From positions 56,171,771 through 56,235,770 of the forward strand of contig NC_061867.1 in the NCBI RefSeq assembly GCF_907164915.1: 64,000 nucleotides of DNA, in the 5' to 3' direction. A program made the translations under genes and the position numbers. Below the pieces are notes generated by a model that made no database searches, was not told the DNA's origin, and was given only the letters and a program-made list of their open reading frames with translations. This DNA is from Impatiens glandulifera (lineage: Eukaryota > Streptophyta > Magnoliopsida > Ericales > Balsaminaceae). Below, one piece after another: positions 47,533-59,325 of the stretch (the stretch's first letter is position 1; each line of letters starts with the position of its first letter).

Positions 47533-48319
47533 TCATTAATCTGCCAAATAAATTGATTTCTTTTTGGCATATGGCATATTCATACTGGGTGAAAAGTAGG
47601 AAAACAAAATGCAGACAATTTTGTCATGATGTTTGAGTAAGTTGCTTAACAGAGTTGGTTTCTTTAGTGGGTAGACAAGAATCTTTTGCGTAAGGCAGCA
47701 AATAGAGTGGTAATTATCTTTTAGCCTGTTTGTTCCTTTATTTTAAATATGCAAATCCTTCTTCTACCTTATCACATGTCTCTTTGACTTGTGTATCAAT
47801 AATCTTTGAACAGATCATATAAAGTTTTTTGGTACATATCCAGTGTTAGAAAGTCAACATAAATTTAATAATTTATAATTTAATCTAAAACTGAGTACAT
47901 CTTCCATGAAAAATCCCATTTGAATAAACAACAATTACATCAGCCTACATTAAATTATGCATATATACAGGTTGAGATGATGAATCTTTTGACCTACATT
48001 AAATTATGCACATATACAGGTTGAGATGATGAATCTTTTGGTCAAATGTTTGGTTGGAAGATATTTTGTTTTGCTTCAATGGGTTTAGTCTTCCATGATA
48101 GTCTGATGCATCTTTTGAAACCAAACTAGCATTAGTAGTTGTGTACATAAGAAATATCTTTGAGAGGAAAAGTGATAAATAAAAAAAAAAAAGAAAAAAA
48201 AAGAGTGAACTGCTTTATCTCCACTTTGTGAAAAAAAAAAGTTAGTTTATTTATTTCTTACCTAAATTTAGGTGTTCTTCCTCTTGCATTGCTTTTTCCC
48301 CTAAAAAACAGATGAGGTG
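47533..48319. other. 3' flank of the RecQsim-like exons
   Basis: Mixed sequence with a 49 bp tandem duplication at 47944-48041 (CCTACATTAAATTATGC start) and A-rich runs near 48180-48240. No gene seen. Confidence 0.6.
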
Positions 48320-49068
48320 GTAATGGGTACCTGTACATCCGATACCCGTGGGTACCCGGTAGTCGGGTTCGAGTATTTTAAATTGGATTCGGAGTCGGGC
48401 ATGTGGAGGAAAAAAGTACCCGATCGGGTTTGAAGTCGGGGACGGGGAGCGTGCGAAACCCAAACTTGATACATGTTTATATTAATAATAAAATAAAATG
48501 TTTTTTATTCAAAATTTGTGACCTTTCAAATACATCATCATCTTAAATACATAATTTATTTTGTTTTTATCTATATTTCCTTTCAACTTTATTTTTAATA
48601 TTCCAAAAAATAATAAAAAATATTACTCTTCAAGTTTTCTTTAAATAATAAAATGTCATTTTTCTCCATCTTCTTACTCTTCATTTTTTAATTTATTTTT
48701 AAACTTCATTTTAACATGTTTCTTTAACTCTATAATAAAGTTGTTATTTTTATCAACATCCACACCATATATATAGAGAGAGGTAAAGTAAATAATATTT
48801 TCATTTGTTTTTATAATATTTTGATTTACTAATTTTAAAATTATTTATTATTTAATAAATGTATGTTTCTTATTCTTCAACTTATATAATCTTATAAAAA
48901 TTTAATCGGGTAATGAGGTACATGTCGGGGATCAGGTACCCAACGAATCTGGGATGGAGATATGAAGAGAGATACCCATTGGGGTCGGGGTCGGGCTGTA
49001 AAATGATAATCGAGTTCGGTGATATGTATTTCACTGCCCGACGAGTAGGGTACCCGTTGTCATCTCTA
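48320..49068. mobile_element. Small non-autonomous hAT-type element
   Basis: The ends are GGGTACC-rich and inverted: the left begins GTAATGGGTACC and the right ends GGGTACCCGTTGTCATCTCTA. The 8-mer ATGAGGTG flanks both sides (48312-48319 and 49069-49076), which fits a hAT target duplication, but then the left end lacks about 8 bp of the expected terminus. Several GTCGGG/GGTACC motifs repeat inside. No coding potential. Confidence 0.6.
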
Positions 49069-49083
49069 ATGAGGTGACTTTAT

Positions 49084-49382
49084 TGTCACGACCCCTTAAT
49101 ATACATACTCTAGAAGGTTCTAGATTTTGTAAACTTTTTTCTTTCATGGAACTATCTAGAATTCTCTATTAGGTAAATGATATAATTTCATAGAATATCC
49201 TAGTGATAAAAAGGATCTAGAAAGATTTTTCAACTTGTATATAAACAAGTCTTGACCATGAACAAAAGACAAGAAATACAACTTATATTCTCCAAATTCT
49301 CTTTTTAAGTGTTCATTCTTTTTACATTTTCTAATAGGCTACTAGTTAGCATTGAGATAATATAGTCTAGTACCACACACAT
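49084..49382 (+). mobile_element. LTR-like sequence next to gypsy fragments
   Basis: It starts TGTCACGACCCC, a common start of plant gypsy LTRs, contains TATATAAACAAG, and is followed by gypsy gag/protease remains. The 3' border is not clear, and no second LTR was found. Confidence 0.45.
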
Positions 49383-50195
49383 CGATGAGTTATTTGTGGT
49401 ATTACTAACCATATGAAGTCTATATGCCCATTTAAAAGTAAAAGGTTGCAGTAATTCAAGAAACTAAGTCCTCTAAAGAAGAAAAAGAGACTCAAATGAG
49501 ATCCATAAAACTGCTCAATGATGTAAAGTCGATCAAAAGAACAAAAAGGGGTTCAATGTTCGTGTAAGCCTTGATCAGAGGAAAGACGCATCAAAACACT
49601 AGTCGATACTATAGATACCCACAACTTCATGCGTGAATGAGTGATTAAGGTGTTGGGCATCCGCATCAACCTAACAAGAAGACTATCAAGTCTGTGAATA
49701 CGACAGCCAAGCCGGTGGCCGAGGAGATTAAGGGAGTGCAAACCCAGATCGGAGACTAGAAGGGACAGTCTCATTTACGGTAGTCCTTATGGATGATGAT
49801 GTAGTGTTGGGACTACGATAATTTAATCAGGTATGCGTTTGCAAAGTTCCTTATTTTGATTCGCTAATTATTTTGATCACGAAAAAACTAGTGCGATATC
49901 AACAAGTAGAGAATCAAAGGAAACATGCATGCTCTCGACAATGCAATTTAGTTGAGGTCTAAAACGTTGTGAAAAGACATTTGTCGTTTTTGTTAGGATG
50001 GATAATGAAAATGATTCCAAGGGAAAGGGGAAGTACTCGAAAAACTCCAGATAGTGTTGGAGGAGTTCAAAGATGTAATGTCAAACGAACTCTCGAAAAA
50101 ATTGTCGCCAAAATTGGGCGTGGACCACAAAATTGAGCTAATGATAGATGTTATGTCGCCATCTTGCACGCCTTATAGGATGACACCTGCGAGAT
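49383..50195 (+). pseudogene. Gypsy protease/RT-start fragment, plus-strand arm
   Basis: Frames with stops read THNFMRE (retroviral-type protease region, LVDTGATHNFM in intact elements) near 49620 and PSCTPYRMTPAR (start of the RT domain) near 50155. It is the head-to-head partner of the minus-strand fragment that follows. Strongly mutated. Confidence 0.75.
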
Positions 50196-50985
50196 GGCGA
50201 CATGACATTTGTCACTAGCTCGATTTTATGGTCCACGTCCCGTTTTGGCGGCAATATTTTCAGAAGTTCGTTGGGCATTACGTCTTTGAACTCCTCCAAT
50301 ACTATTTGGACTTTCTCAGGTACTTCTCTTTTTCCCTTGGAATCGTTCTCATTATTCATCATAGAAAAAGCGACAAATGTCTTTTCATAACGTTTGAGAC
50401 CTCGACTGAATTGCATTGTTGAGAGCATGCTCGATCCCTCTGATTCTATTTTGTTGGTATCGCGTTAGTCTTTTCGTGATCCAAAATGATTAGCGAATTA
50501 GAATAAAAAACTATGCAAGTGCGTACCTGATCAAACCATCGTAGTCCTAACACTTCATCTTAATCATCCATAGGGACTATCGTAAACGAGATTGTTCCCT
50601 TCTAGTCTCCGATCTGGGTTTGCACTTCCTTAGCCTCCCCGGTCATGGACTTGATAATCGCTCTCGTTGGGTTGTTGCGGAGGCCCAACGCCTTAGCCAC
50701 TACTTCACGCATGAAGTTGTGGGTAGCTCTAGTATCGACTAGTGTTTTGACATGCCTACCCCCGATTAAGGCTTCCATGAACATTGAGCCACTATTTGTT
50801 CCCTTGATCGGCTCAACAACACTAGCCTTTACAACATTAAGTAGTTTTAAGGATCTCATTTGAGTCCCTTTTTCTTTCTCGGAGGAATCAGTTACTTGAA
50901 CTGCCGCAACATTTTTCCCTTTAGACGGGTACATAAACATCATATGGTTAGTAGCACCACAAATATGACAAACTCTTGGTTTACT
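50196..50985 (-). pseudogene. Gypsy protease/RT-start fragment, minus-strand arm
   Basis: On the minus strand: a knuckle remnant with CHICGATNHMMFMYP near 50975, a protease with the catalytic DTG changed to DTR (LVDTRATHNFMREVV), and an RT start VLEEFKDVMPNELLK with DVDHKIELV. It matches the plus-strand arm at 49383-50195 over its length but is less decayed. The joint lies at about 50195, where RT sequence of the left arm meets the right arm. Confidence 0.8.
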
Positions 50986-51010
50986 CCCTGAGTTATTATT
51001 TGGATGTCAC

Positions 51011-51238
51011 TGATAAAATATTAAATAAATAAGAGAAACTATTTATTTATCTCATATTAATTAGGCTAAATATAATAACCAATTCCTATATTTTCTCAAT
51101 TTAGTTATTTCCCTATTACTATTATAAATAGATAAACTATTGTAAAGATTACTTATTCAATCAATAATATTATTTCAATCTTTCTCTTCAAGAACTCAAT
51201 CAAATAGTTTTTATTTATTTTATAAATTCTAGAAATCA
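51011..51238 (+). mobile_element. 5' LTR of the first copia element
   Basis: TGATAAAATATT to AAATCA, 228 bp, with TATAAATAG at about 51124 as a likely promoter. It is followed at about 51242 by a tRNA-Met-type primer site (TTAGTATCAGAGC, one change from the usual TGGTATCAGAGC). Confidence 0.7.
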
Positions 51239-53330
51239 AACTTAGTATCAGAGCTTATAAGGGAAAATTCCCGAAAACGATTTCAATGAAAGAACAATAT
51301 CACTTCTCAGTTCTACCAATAATATCTAGAAACGTAAAACTTGATAAACATAACTATATCTATTGGAAATCACAAGTTACTCCAATCATAATAGGTTATG
51401 ATTTTATGGATATAGTAGAAGGAAATCTTGAAACTCCTCCTAAATTTTTCAAGAAACAGATGGTCAAAATAATACAATTCAAATCAAGAATCCAAAGTTT
51501 AAATAATGGCGTATCCAAGATCAAAGGGTACTTGCATGGCTCTTTTTAACATTGACCGACGAGATTCGTCAACAAGTCTCAAAATTATCTTCGGCGCAAA
51601 ACTTTGGAAAACCCTAGAGAAAATCTATGTTTCTCAATCAAAGAGCCGACTATTTGAGTTACGGAGTCAACTCCTAAACGCACACAAAGGTAGTGACTCT
51701 CTTCTTAACTTCATTCAACACATCAAAAACCTATTAGATGCACTTATCGCTGCCGGACAATATGTTTTTGATCAAGATCTGCAACTAACTCTACTCAACG
51801 GGCTTGGAGACGAGTTCGAGCCGATGATATGTGCTATAACTTCTGGACAAGATCTATCGTTTAATGAGATGACAGACATCCTTCTAAATCATGAACAATG
51901 ACTCATATTTAAGAAAAGAAAATTCTATTATAAAAATATTTCGCGCTCAAACGTTTCGGCGAATGTTGCTTATATTTATAGGCATGGAGGCGGAAAGAAC
52001 AAAAGACAGAATCGAGACAATAATCGTCAGCAATGTAATTTTTGTCATAAAATTGGTCATCGCTCTGAAAGTTGTTTTTATAATCCATCTTGTCAAATAT
52101 GTAATGTACAAGGACAAAGTGCTCTCGAGTGCCCTCATTTTAATTCTTCTACAAATCCTACGACAATGTTAGTTACACCGTCTACTATTATAGATCTCAC
52201 TTGGTGTCCAGATTCAAGTGCTACCGACCATATTACTTCCGATCTTAATAATCTATATGTACATGCTCCTTATACAGGTACTCAAACTATCAAAGTCGGA
52301 AACGATATGCCTCTGAATATTTATAATATTGGTACACTAAAATTTTAAATCAATAAAAATCTCTCTACTTACGTAATATCTTACACGTTCTGGATATTAC
52401 TAAAACTTTGATGAGTGTTGCGAAATTTTCATCAGATAATAACGTATTTTTTGAAATCCACCCAAATATTTGTCTTATTAAAGACCGAGATACGAAGATA
52501 GTGCTTCTTAAGGGATTACTCAAGGACGAACTTTATTGCATTGAACCTACTGAAAGTTCGTTTTCAACATGTTCTAATAAACACGTATTTATTGGTATTC
52601 GATCTCCTGCTCAAATTTGGCATTCACGACTTGGACATCCTTCTAGCGCTACTACATCTTTAGTTATATCACTTTAAGTTACCAATTTCAGGTAGTAATA
52701 CTATTTCTTTTTTGTAGATAATGTCAATATGGGAAAGCACATAAACTACCTTTTTCGGCTTAAAAATCTACATATATGGCTTCTTTAGACCTAATTCATT
52801 CGGATGTTTGGGGACCTGCTCCTGAATTTTCGTCTAATGGTTGTCGTTATTTCGTACATTTTGTGGATGATTTTAGCAAATTCACATGGATATATCCGCT
52901 AAAGAAAAAGTCGGATGTTTTGAATACGTTTATCAACTTTCTTCGACTTGTTGAAAATTTATTTAGTCGTAAAATCAAAATATTGCAAACTGATCTGGGA
53001 GGAGAATATAGAAATTTCAAATCATTAACGGATAATCATGGTATTTTACATCGTTTATCTTGCCCACATACTACTGAGCAAAACGGTATTGCTGAACGAA
53101 AAAATCGTCATATTACGGAAACCAGTCTCACTTTATTAGCTCATGCATCTATGTCACTACATTATTGGAGTGAAGCTTTTGAAACAGGCACATATCTTAT
53201 CAATCGTCTTCCTACTCCAACATTACATCAACGTTCACCATTCGAGACTATATTTAACTCTTCTCCTGACTATGATTTTTTTAAGACATTTGGGTGTTCT
53301 TGTTATCCACTCACACGGCCGTACTTATTG
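51011..53330 (+). mobile_element. Copia retrotransposon, truncated in integrase
   Basis: Gag, protease and integrase remains occur in order: a UBN2-like gag (NYIYWKSQVTPIIIGYDFMD, then LLNGLGDEFEPM); a decayed knuckle; a protease with DSSATDHIT in place of DSGATDH; a GAG-pre-integrase block (IWHSRLGHPSS); and an integrase core with DLIHSDVWGPAP, TDLGGEYRNF and EQNGIAERKNRH. Frames are broken at about 51500, 51900, 52170, 52345 and 52680. At about 53315-53331 the sequence switches abruptly to the RPT6/CFIm68 array, so RT, RNase H and the 3' LTR are missing. Confidence 0.85.
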
Positions 53331-53480
53331 GACCGGACCTTCCCCAGTTTCCTCTTCCATAATAGCCACGATTATTCACTCCCACACCTCCTTGGAAACT
53401 CCCACTGCCTGTTTGATTAACCATTTTACCCGGGGCGGGATCTCCAAAACCCATAAGCCCATAATTTCAATTAGAATGCA
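53331..53480 (-). pseudogene. CFIm68/CPSF6-like fragment, unit 1 (partial)
   Basis: Only the 5' part of the exon remains, with minus-strand PAPGKMVNQTGSGSFQGGV and upstream intron sequence. The 3' part is cut at the border with the copia element. Confidence 0.65.
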
Positions 53481-53718
53481 TGATTAAGTTGCATAGTAAA
53501 CTTTGCAAGAAAAGAAAAATAAAGCATAAGAAATCATATAGACAAAGTGGAAGAAAAGTTAAGGGTAAATAACGCTCAAGTGATAATAAGTTGAGGGCAA
53601 GAGTGAACTTTATTCATAAGGCATAACTTGTCGATGATGACAAATTAAAACATCGAGCACACGATATTTCCCTAAGCTCTAGGGTTTCATCATCTTCTCT
53701 ATTTTCAGAATTTCAATA

Positions 53719-54153
53719 ATGGCTACTACAACAATTGATCACCGCGTTTCCGATTTGACATCCTCCGGCGATGCTTGGTTGGCGAAGACGGGAATTTCGA
53801 AATAGGGAGAGGGACTAAGGCAATACTACCAGCAACACATACACGATCTTCAACTTCAGGTTTGACAGAAGACTCACTATCTCAATTGTCTCGAAGCTCA
53901 GAGAAATTATTTGAATTCCAAAGGTAAATCCATGTGTTTATCTTATTTATTGTCTAGTATTGTACTTTCACTTTATACATTAAATCTACTGTTCGAAGTT
54001 GTTATAGCCTATGGTAGCCATTTATGTTGGAATTTTTTATCCACTTTCTAGTGAGGATGTTGAAGGAAGAGCTGCAACTTCTATAGGAGCCTGGATCGAT
54101 CATATGTTGGTGAAGTCGTCAAAGTCATGGAGAAATCTAAAGTCCTTGTGAAG
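53719..54153 (+). pseudogene. RPT6 exons 1-2 fragment, unit 1
   Basis: Exon 1 (53719-53923) encodes GEGLRQYYQQHIHDLQLQV and exon 2 (54052-54153) MLKEELQLL, the N-terminal coiled coil of the 26S proteasome ATPase RPT6 (subunit 8). There are stops in exon 1 (GISK then TAG; QV then TGA) and in exon 2, plus a frame change near 54100. The intron between them is kept. No ATPase domain follows, so it cannot make a working subunit. Confidence 0.82.
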
Positions 54154-54431
54154 GCAAGTCTCAACTTTCTATTAACTTCATTACATTTTATGATAACCAA
54201 CTTCGCATCCAACACATTATTCTTTAACACCTCCGGGTTTTCCTAAGAGAATATCCCGGTGTCAATCAAGATAATGTCTCATACCTACGTCTTTTTAAGC
54301 AAACAGGAAAAGAAAAAGGAAGCATGAATTCAATTATATTCCATTCTATGAACAACAGAAAATAAAAATACAAGAAAAAAAAACCTTATTTTCAAAAAAA
54401 ATCTTCATTTCGCGAAATCAATATAGTGTAG

Positions 54432-55445
54432 TTAATGTCGCCTCTTAGCATAATTAGTGTCCTGAGATCTTGACGACCTTTGATCATCCTCATGACTCAT
54501 CCTACACTTACTTTGCGGCCTTGTTAATCGACTACTCTTTTTCCATTCATCATCGTTATCGCCACCGCGTTCAGACTCCCTTTCTTTGTACATAATACTA
54601 CTATTGTCATGTCTCTCCATATCGTCTCTTCTATGCCTATCTCCTCTCTCATGTTCCTTTTCTCTTTCTCGATCCATGTTCCTGTCACGATCTCGAGATC
54701 TTTCACCTAGACAATCCCGATCCCTTTCCATATCACTACCACCATGTCTTCTCTCAGAAAAGTCATTTTCATGTTCATTATCCTTCTCCCTTTCATCCCT
54801 ATATCGTCGTTCAGTAGATCTAGACCAATCCTTTGCCTAGGGAGGAACTACTACTTTCTCCTTCGCTGGAATCTGCCAACTCTCTGCCGCTTCTTCTCCA
54901 TAACTAGAATTTTCCCCACCAGCTCTTCCACCACCATAATCATCTCCGCCCCACCCAGACATAGTCGGGTCGACCCACATTCCCATATTCGGGTCACCAT
55001 AGTTGACGGAACCATACCCATTAGCATGCCCCACCCGAAAAAGTCGGGTTCCCGTGAGGCGCAACCCCGAGAAGACCTACATTACCCATAGGTGGGAAAG
55101 ATGATAAAATCCGAGAAAATGGAGCAGTTGGACCACCGGGGTATCCTACATAACCGCCCATCCGCCCCATGGGGGCACCATAACTGAGGTGGTCGTATAC
55201 TTGACCCATCATCGCTTGAGCATGCATTGAAGGTGGTCCTGGTCCATATCCACCCATCATACCTCTTCCCCTTATTCCACCCGGTCGGTTCCTCATTGGA
55301 CCCATCGACCCACGACCCACCAACCATGAGGACTAGACTTGACCCAGTTTCCTCTTCCGTAACCACCACAATTATTCTCTCTCACACCTCTTTGGAAACT
55401 GCCACTGCCCGTTTCATTAACAATTTTACCCGGTGCGGGATCTCC
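54432..55445 (-). pseudogene. CFIm68/CPSF6-like C-terminal exon, unit 2
   Basis: Minus-strand frames give GPMRNRPGGIRGRGMMGGYGP, then NMGMWVDPTMSGWGGDDYGG, then an RD/RE/RS-rich tail ending RSSRSQDTNYAKRRH and a stop at 54434-54432. This is the Gly/Pro-rich and RS-like C-terminus of plant CFIm68-type proteins, mRNA 3'-end processing factors. Stops and shifts separate the three parts, and the RRM part is absent. Confidence 0.78.
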
Positions 55446-55718
55446 AAAATCCATAAGCCCATAATTTCAATTAGAATGCATGATTAAGTTGCATAGTAAA
55501 CTTTGAAAGAAAAGAAAAATAAAGCATAAGAAATCATATAGACAAACTAGAATAAAAGTTAAGGGTAAATAACGCTTAAGTGATAATAAACTGAGGGTAA
55601 AAGTGAACTATATTCATAAGGCATAACTTGTCGATGAGGACAAACTAAAACACCGAGCACACGATATTTCCCTAAGCTCTAGTGTTTTATCATCTTCTCC
55701 ATTTTCAGAATTTCAACA

Positions 55719-56153
55719 ATGGCTACTGCAACAATCGATCACCGCTTTCCCGATCTGACATCCTCCGGCGATGCTTGATCGACGAAGATGGGAACTTCGA
55801 AACAGGGAGAAGGACTGAGACAATACTACCAGTAATACATACACGATCTTCAGCTTCAGGTTTGACAGAAGACTCAAAATCTCAACCGTCTTGAAGCTCA
55901 GAGAAATGATTTGAATTCCAAAGGTAAAACCATGTGTTTATCTTATTTATTGTCTAGTATTGTACTTTCACTTGATACTTTAGATCTGTTGTTCGAAGTA
56001 GTTATGGCCTATGGTAGCCATTTATGTTGGAATTTTTTATCCACTTTCTAGTGAGGATGTTGAAGGAAGAGATGCAACTTCTACAGGAGCCTGGATCGAT
56101 CATATGTTGGTGAAGTTGTCAAAGTCATGGAGAAATATAAAGTCCTTGTCAAG
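55719..56153 (+). pseudogene. RPT6 exons 1-2 fragment, unit 2
   Basis: Same exons as unit 1 (55719-55923 and 56052-56153). It starts MATATIDHRFPDLTSSGDA and is broken by different stops (TGA after DA). Both units have GC in place of GT after exon 2, so this change predates the duplication. Confidence 0.8.
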
Positions 56154-56412
56154 GCAAATCTCAACTTTCTATTAACTTCATTACGTTTTATGATAACCAA
56201 CTTTGCATCAAACACATTCTTCTTCAACACATCCGGGTTTTCTTAAGAGAATATTCCGCTGTCAATTAAGATATTGTCTCCTACCTACGTCTTTTTAAGC
56301 AAACAGGAAAAGAAAAAGGAAGCATGAATTCAATTATATTAAAAAATCACAAGAAAAAACAAACCTTTATTTTCAACAAAAATCTTCATTTCGTAAAATC
56401 AATAGAGGGTAG

Positions 56413-57415
56413 TTAGTGTCGCCTCTTAGCATAATCAGTGTCTTGTTATCTTGACGACCTTTGATCGTCCTCATGACTCATCATAGACTTACTTTGCGGC
56501 CTTGTTGATCGATTACTCCTTTTCCATTCATCATCGGTATCGCTACCGGGTTCAGACTCCCTTTCTTTGTACATAATACTACTATTGTCATGTCTTTCTC
56601 TATCGTCTCCTCTATGCCTATCTCCTCTCTCACGTTCATTTTCTCATTCTCGATCCCTGTTCCTGTCACGATCACGAGATCTTTCACGTAGACAATCCCG
56701 ATCCCTTTCCCTATCACCACCACCACGTCTTCTCTTAGAAAAGTCGTTTTCATGTCCAGTATCCTTCTCTTTCAAAATCAGCCTCCCTTTCATCCCTATA
56801 TCGTTGTTTAGTAGATCCAGACCAATCCTTTTCCTGGAGAGGAGTTACTACTTTCTCCTTCGCTAGATTCTACCAACTCTCTTCCACTTCTTCTCCATAA
56901 CTAGAATCTCTCCACCAGCACTTTCACCACCATAATCATCTCTGCCCCACCCAAACATATTCGGGTCAACATAGCTGACGAAACCATACCCATCGGCATG
57001 CCCCACCCGAAGAAAGTCGGGTTCCCGTGAGGCGCAACCCCGTGAAGACCTACATTGCCCACAGGTGGGAAAGATGATAAAATCCTAGAGTAGTTAGACC
57101 ACCCGTGAATCCTCCTTAACCGCCCATCTGCCCCATGGGGCCACCATAATTGGGGTGGTCGTATCCTTGACCCATCATTGCTTGAGCATGCATTAAATGT
57201 GGTCCTAGTCCATATCTACCCATCATACCTCTTCCCTCTATTCCACCCGGTCGGTTCCTCATTGGATCTGTCGGCCCACGACCCACCAACCATGAGGACC
57301 AGACCTCCCCCAGTTTCCTCTTCCGTAACCGCTATGATTATTCTCTCCCATACCTCCTTGGAAACTCCCATCGCCCGTTTGATTAACCATTTTACCCGAG
57401 GAGGGATCTCTAGAA
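56413..57415 (-). pseudogene. CFIm68/CPSF6-like C-terminal exon, unit 3
   Basis: Homologous to unit 2 but more decayed; the RD/RE tail is out of frame and part of the MGMWVDPTM region is lost. The matching RPT6 part downstream is missing: the spacer jumps from GATATT to CTATGAAACAACAG near 57633, a deletion with short microhomology. Confidence 0.75.
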
Positions 57416-57720
57416 CCTATAAGACCATAATTTCAACTAGAATGCATGATTAAGTTGCATAGTAAGCTTTGCAAGAAAGAAAAACAAAGCATAAGAAATC
57501 ATATAGACAAAGTGGAAGAAAAGTTAAGGGTAAATAACGCTCAAATGATAATAAGTTGAGGGCAAGCTTGAAATTTATTCATAAGGCATAACCTGTCGAT
57601 GAGGACAAACTAAAACATCGATCACATGATATTCTATGAAACAACAGAAAAAAACACAAGAAACAAACAAACCATTATTTTCAATAAAAATCTTCATTTC
57701 GCGAAATAAATAGAGGGTAG

Positions 57721-58740
57721 TTAGTGTCGCCTTTTAGCATAATCAGTGTCCCGAGATCTTGATGACCTTTGATCGTCTTCATGACTCATCATAGACTTAC
57801 TTTGCAGCCTTGTTGATCGACTACTCCTTTTCCATTCATCATCGCCATTGCCACCGCGTTCAGACTCCCTTTCTTTGTACCTAGTACTACTACTGTCATG
57901 TCTCTCCATATCGTCTCCTCTATGCCTATCTCCTCTCTCATGTTCCTTTTCTCTTTCTCGATCCATGTTCCTGTCACGATCACGAGATCTTTCACCTAGA
58001 CAATCCCGATCCCTTTCCATATCACTACCACCATGTCTTCTCTCAGAAAAGTCATTTTCATGTTCATTATCCTTCTTCCTTTCATCCCTATATCGTCGTT
58101 CAGTAGATCTAGACCAATCCTTTACCTAGGGAGGAGCTACTACTTTCTCCTTCGCTGGAATCTGCCAACTCTCTGTCGCTTCTTCTCCATAACTAGAATT
58201 TTCCCCACCAGCTCTTCCACCACCATAATCATCTCCGCCCCACCCAGACATAGTCGGGTCGACCCACATTCCCATATTCGGGTCACCACAGTTGACGGAA
58301 CCATACCCATTAGCATGCCCCACCCGAAAAAAGTCGGGTTCCCGTGAGGCGCAACCCCGAGAAGACCTACATTACCCATAGGTGGGAAAGATGATAAAAT
58401 CCGAGAAAATGGAGCAGTTGGACCACCCGAGAATACTCCATAACCGCCCATCCGCCCCATGGGGCCACCATAACCGGGGTGGTCTTATCCTTGACCCATT
58501 ATCGCCTGAGCATGCATTGAAGGTGGTCCTGGTCCATATCCACCGATCATACCTCTTCCCCCGATTCCACCCGGTCGGTTCCTCATTGGACTCGTTGGCC
58601 CACGACCCACCAACCCATGAGGACCGGACCTGCCCCAGTTTCCTCTTCCGTAACCGCCACAATTATTCTCTCCCACACCTCCTTGGAAACTCTCACCGCC
58701 CGTTTGATTAACCATTTTACCCGGGGCGGGATCTCCAGAA
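57721..58740 (-). pseudogene. CFIm68/CPSF6-like C-terminal exon, unit 4
   Basis: The best preserved copy. It reads PAPGKMVNQTGGESFQGGV, GGIGGRGMIGGYGPGPPSM and NMGMWVDPTMSGWGGDDYGG, then a charged tail ending RSSRSRDTDYAKRRH with its stop at 57723-57721. At least two frame changes remain (near 58320 and 58110), plus a stop near 58490. Confidence 0.78.
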
Positions 58741-59009
58741 CACATAAGTCCATAATTTCAATTAGAATGCATGATTAAGTTGCATAGTAAGTTTTGCAAG
58801 AAAAGAAAAATAAAGCATAAGAAATCATATAGACAAAGTGGAAGAAAAGTTAAGGGTAAATGACGCTCAAGTGATAATAAGTTGAGGGAAAGAATGAACT
58901 TTATTCATAAGGCATAACTTGTCGATGAGGACAAACTAAAACACCGAGCACACGATATTTCCCTAAGCTCTAGGGTTTTATCATCTTCTCAATTTTCATA
59001 ATTTCAACA

Positions 59010-59214
59010 ATGGCTAATACAACAATTGATCACCGCGTTTCCGATATGACATCCTCCGGCGATGCTTGGTCGACGATGACGGGAACTTCGAAACAGGGAG
59101 AGGGACTGAGACAATACTACCAGCAACACATACACGATCTTCAACTTTAGGTTCGACAGAAGACTCACAATCTCAACCGTCTCGAAGCTCGGAGAAATGA
59201 TTTGAATTCCAAAG
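59010..59214 (+). pseudogene. RPT6 exon 1 fragment, unit 4
   Basis: MANTTIDHRVSDMTSSGDA followed by KQGEGLRQYYQQHIHDLQL, then a TAG, then RQKTHNLNRLEARRNDLNSK and a GT donor. The copy ends inside intron 1 at about 59325, where unrelated AT-rich DNA begins. It is the closest of the copies to normal RPT6. Confidence 0.82.
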
Positions 59215-59325
59215 GTAAATCTATGTGTTTATCTTATTGATTGTCTAGTATTGTACTTTCACTTGATACTTCAGATCTGCTGTTCGAAGTTGTTAGGACC
59301 TATGATAGCCATTTATGTTGGATTT

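Larger units (their letters stand above)
53331..59325. repeat. Array of about four chimeric RPT6/CFIm68 units
   Basis: The unit of about 2 kb pairs an antisense C-terminal exon of a CFIm68/CPSF6-like gene with the first two exons of RPT6 in sense. Unit 1 starts inside the CFIm68 part (53331-54300). Unit 2 is complete (54300-56300). Unit 3 lost its RPT6 part (56300-57640). Unit 4 (57640-59325) stops in RPT6 intron 1. RPT6 start codons of units 1 and 2 are exactly 2000 bp apart. Introns are kept, so the pieces came from genomic DNA and not from mRNA. Confidence 0.88.
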
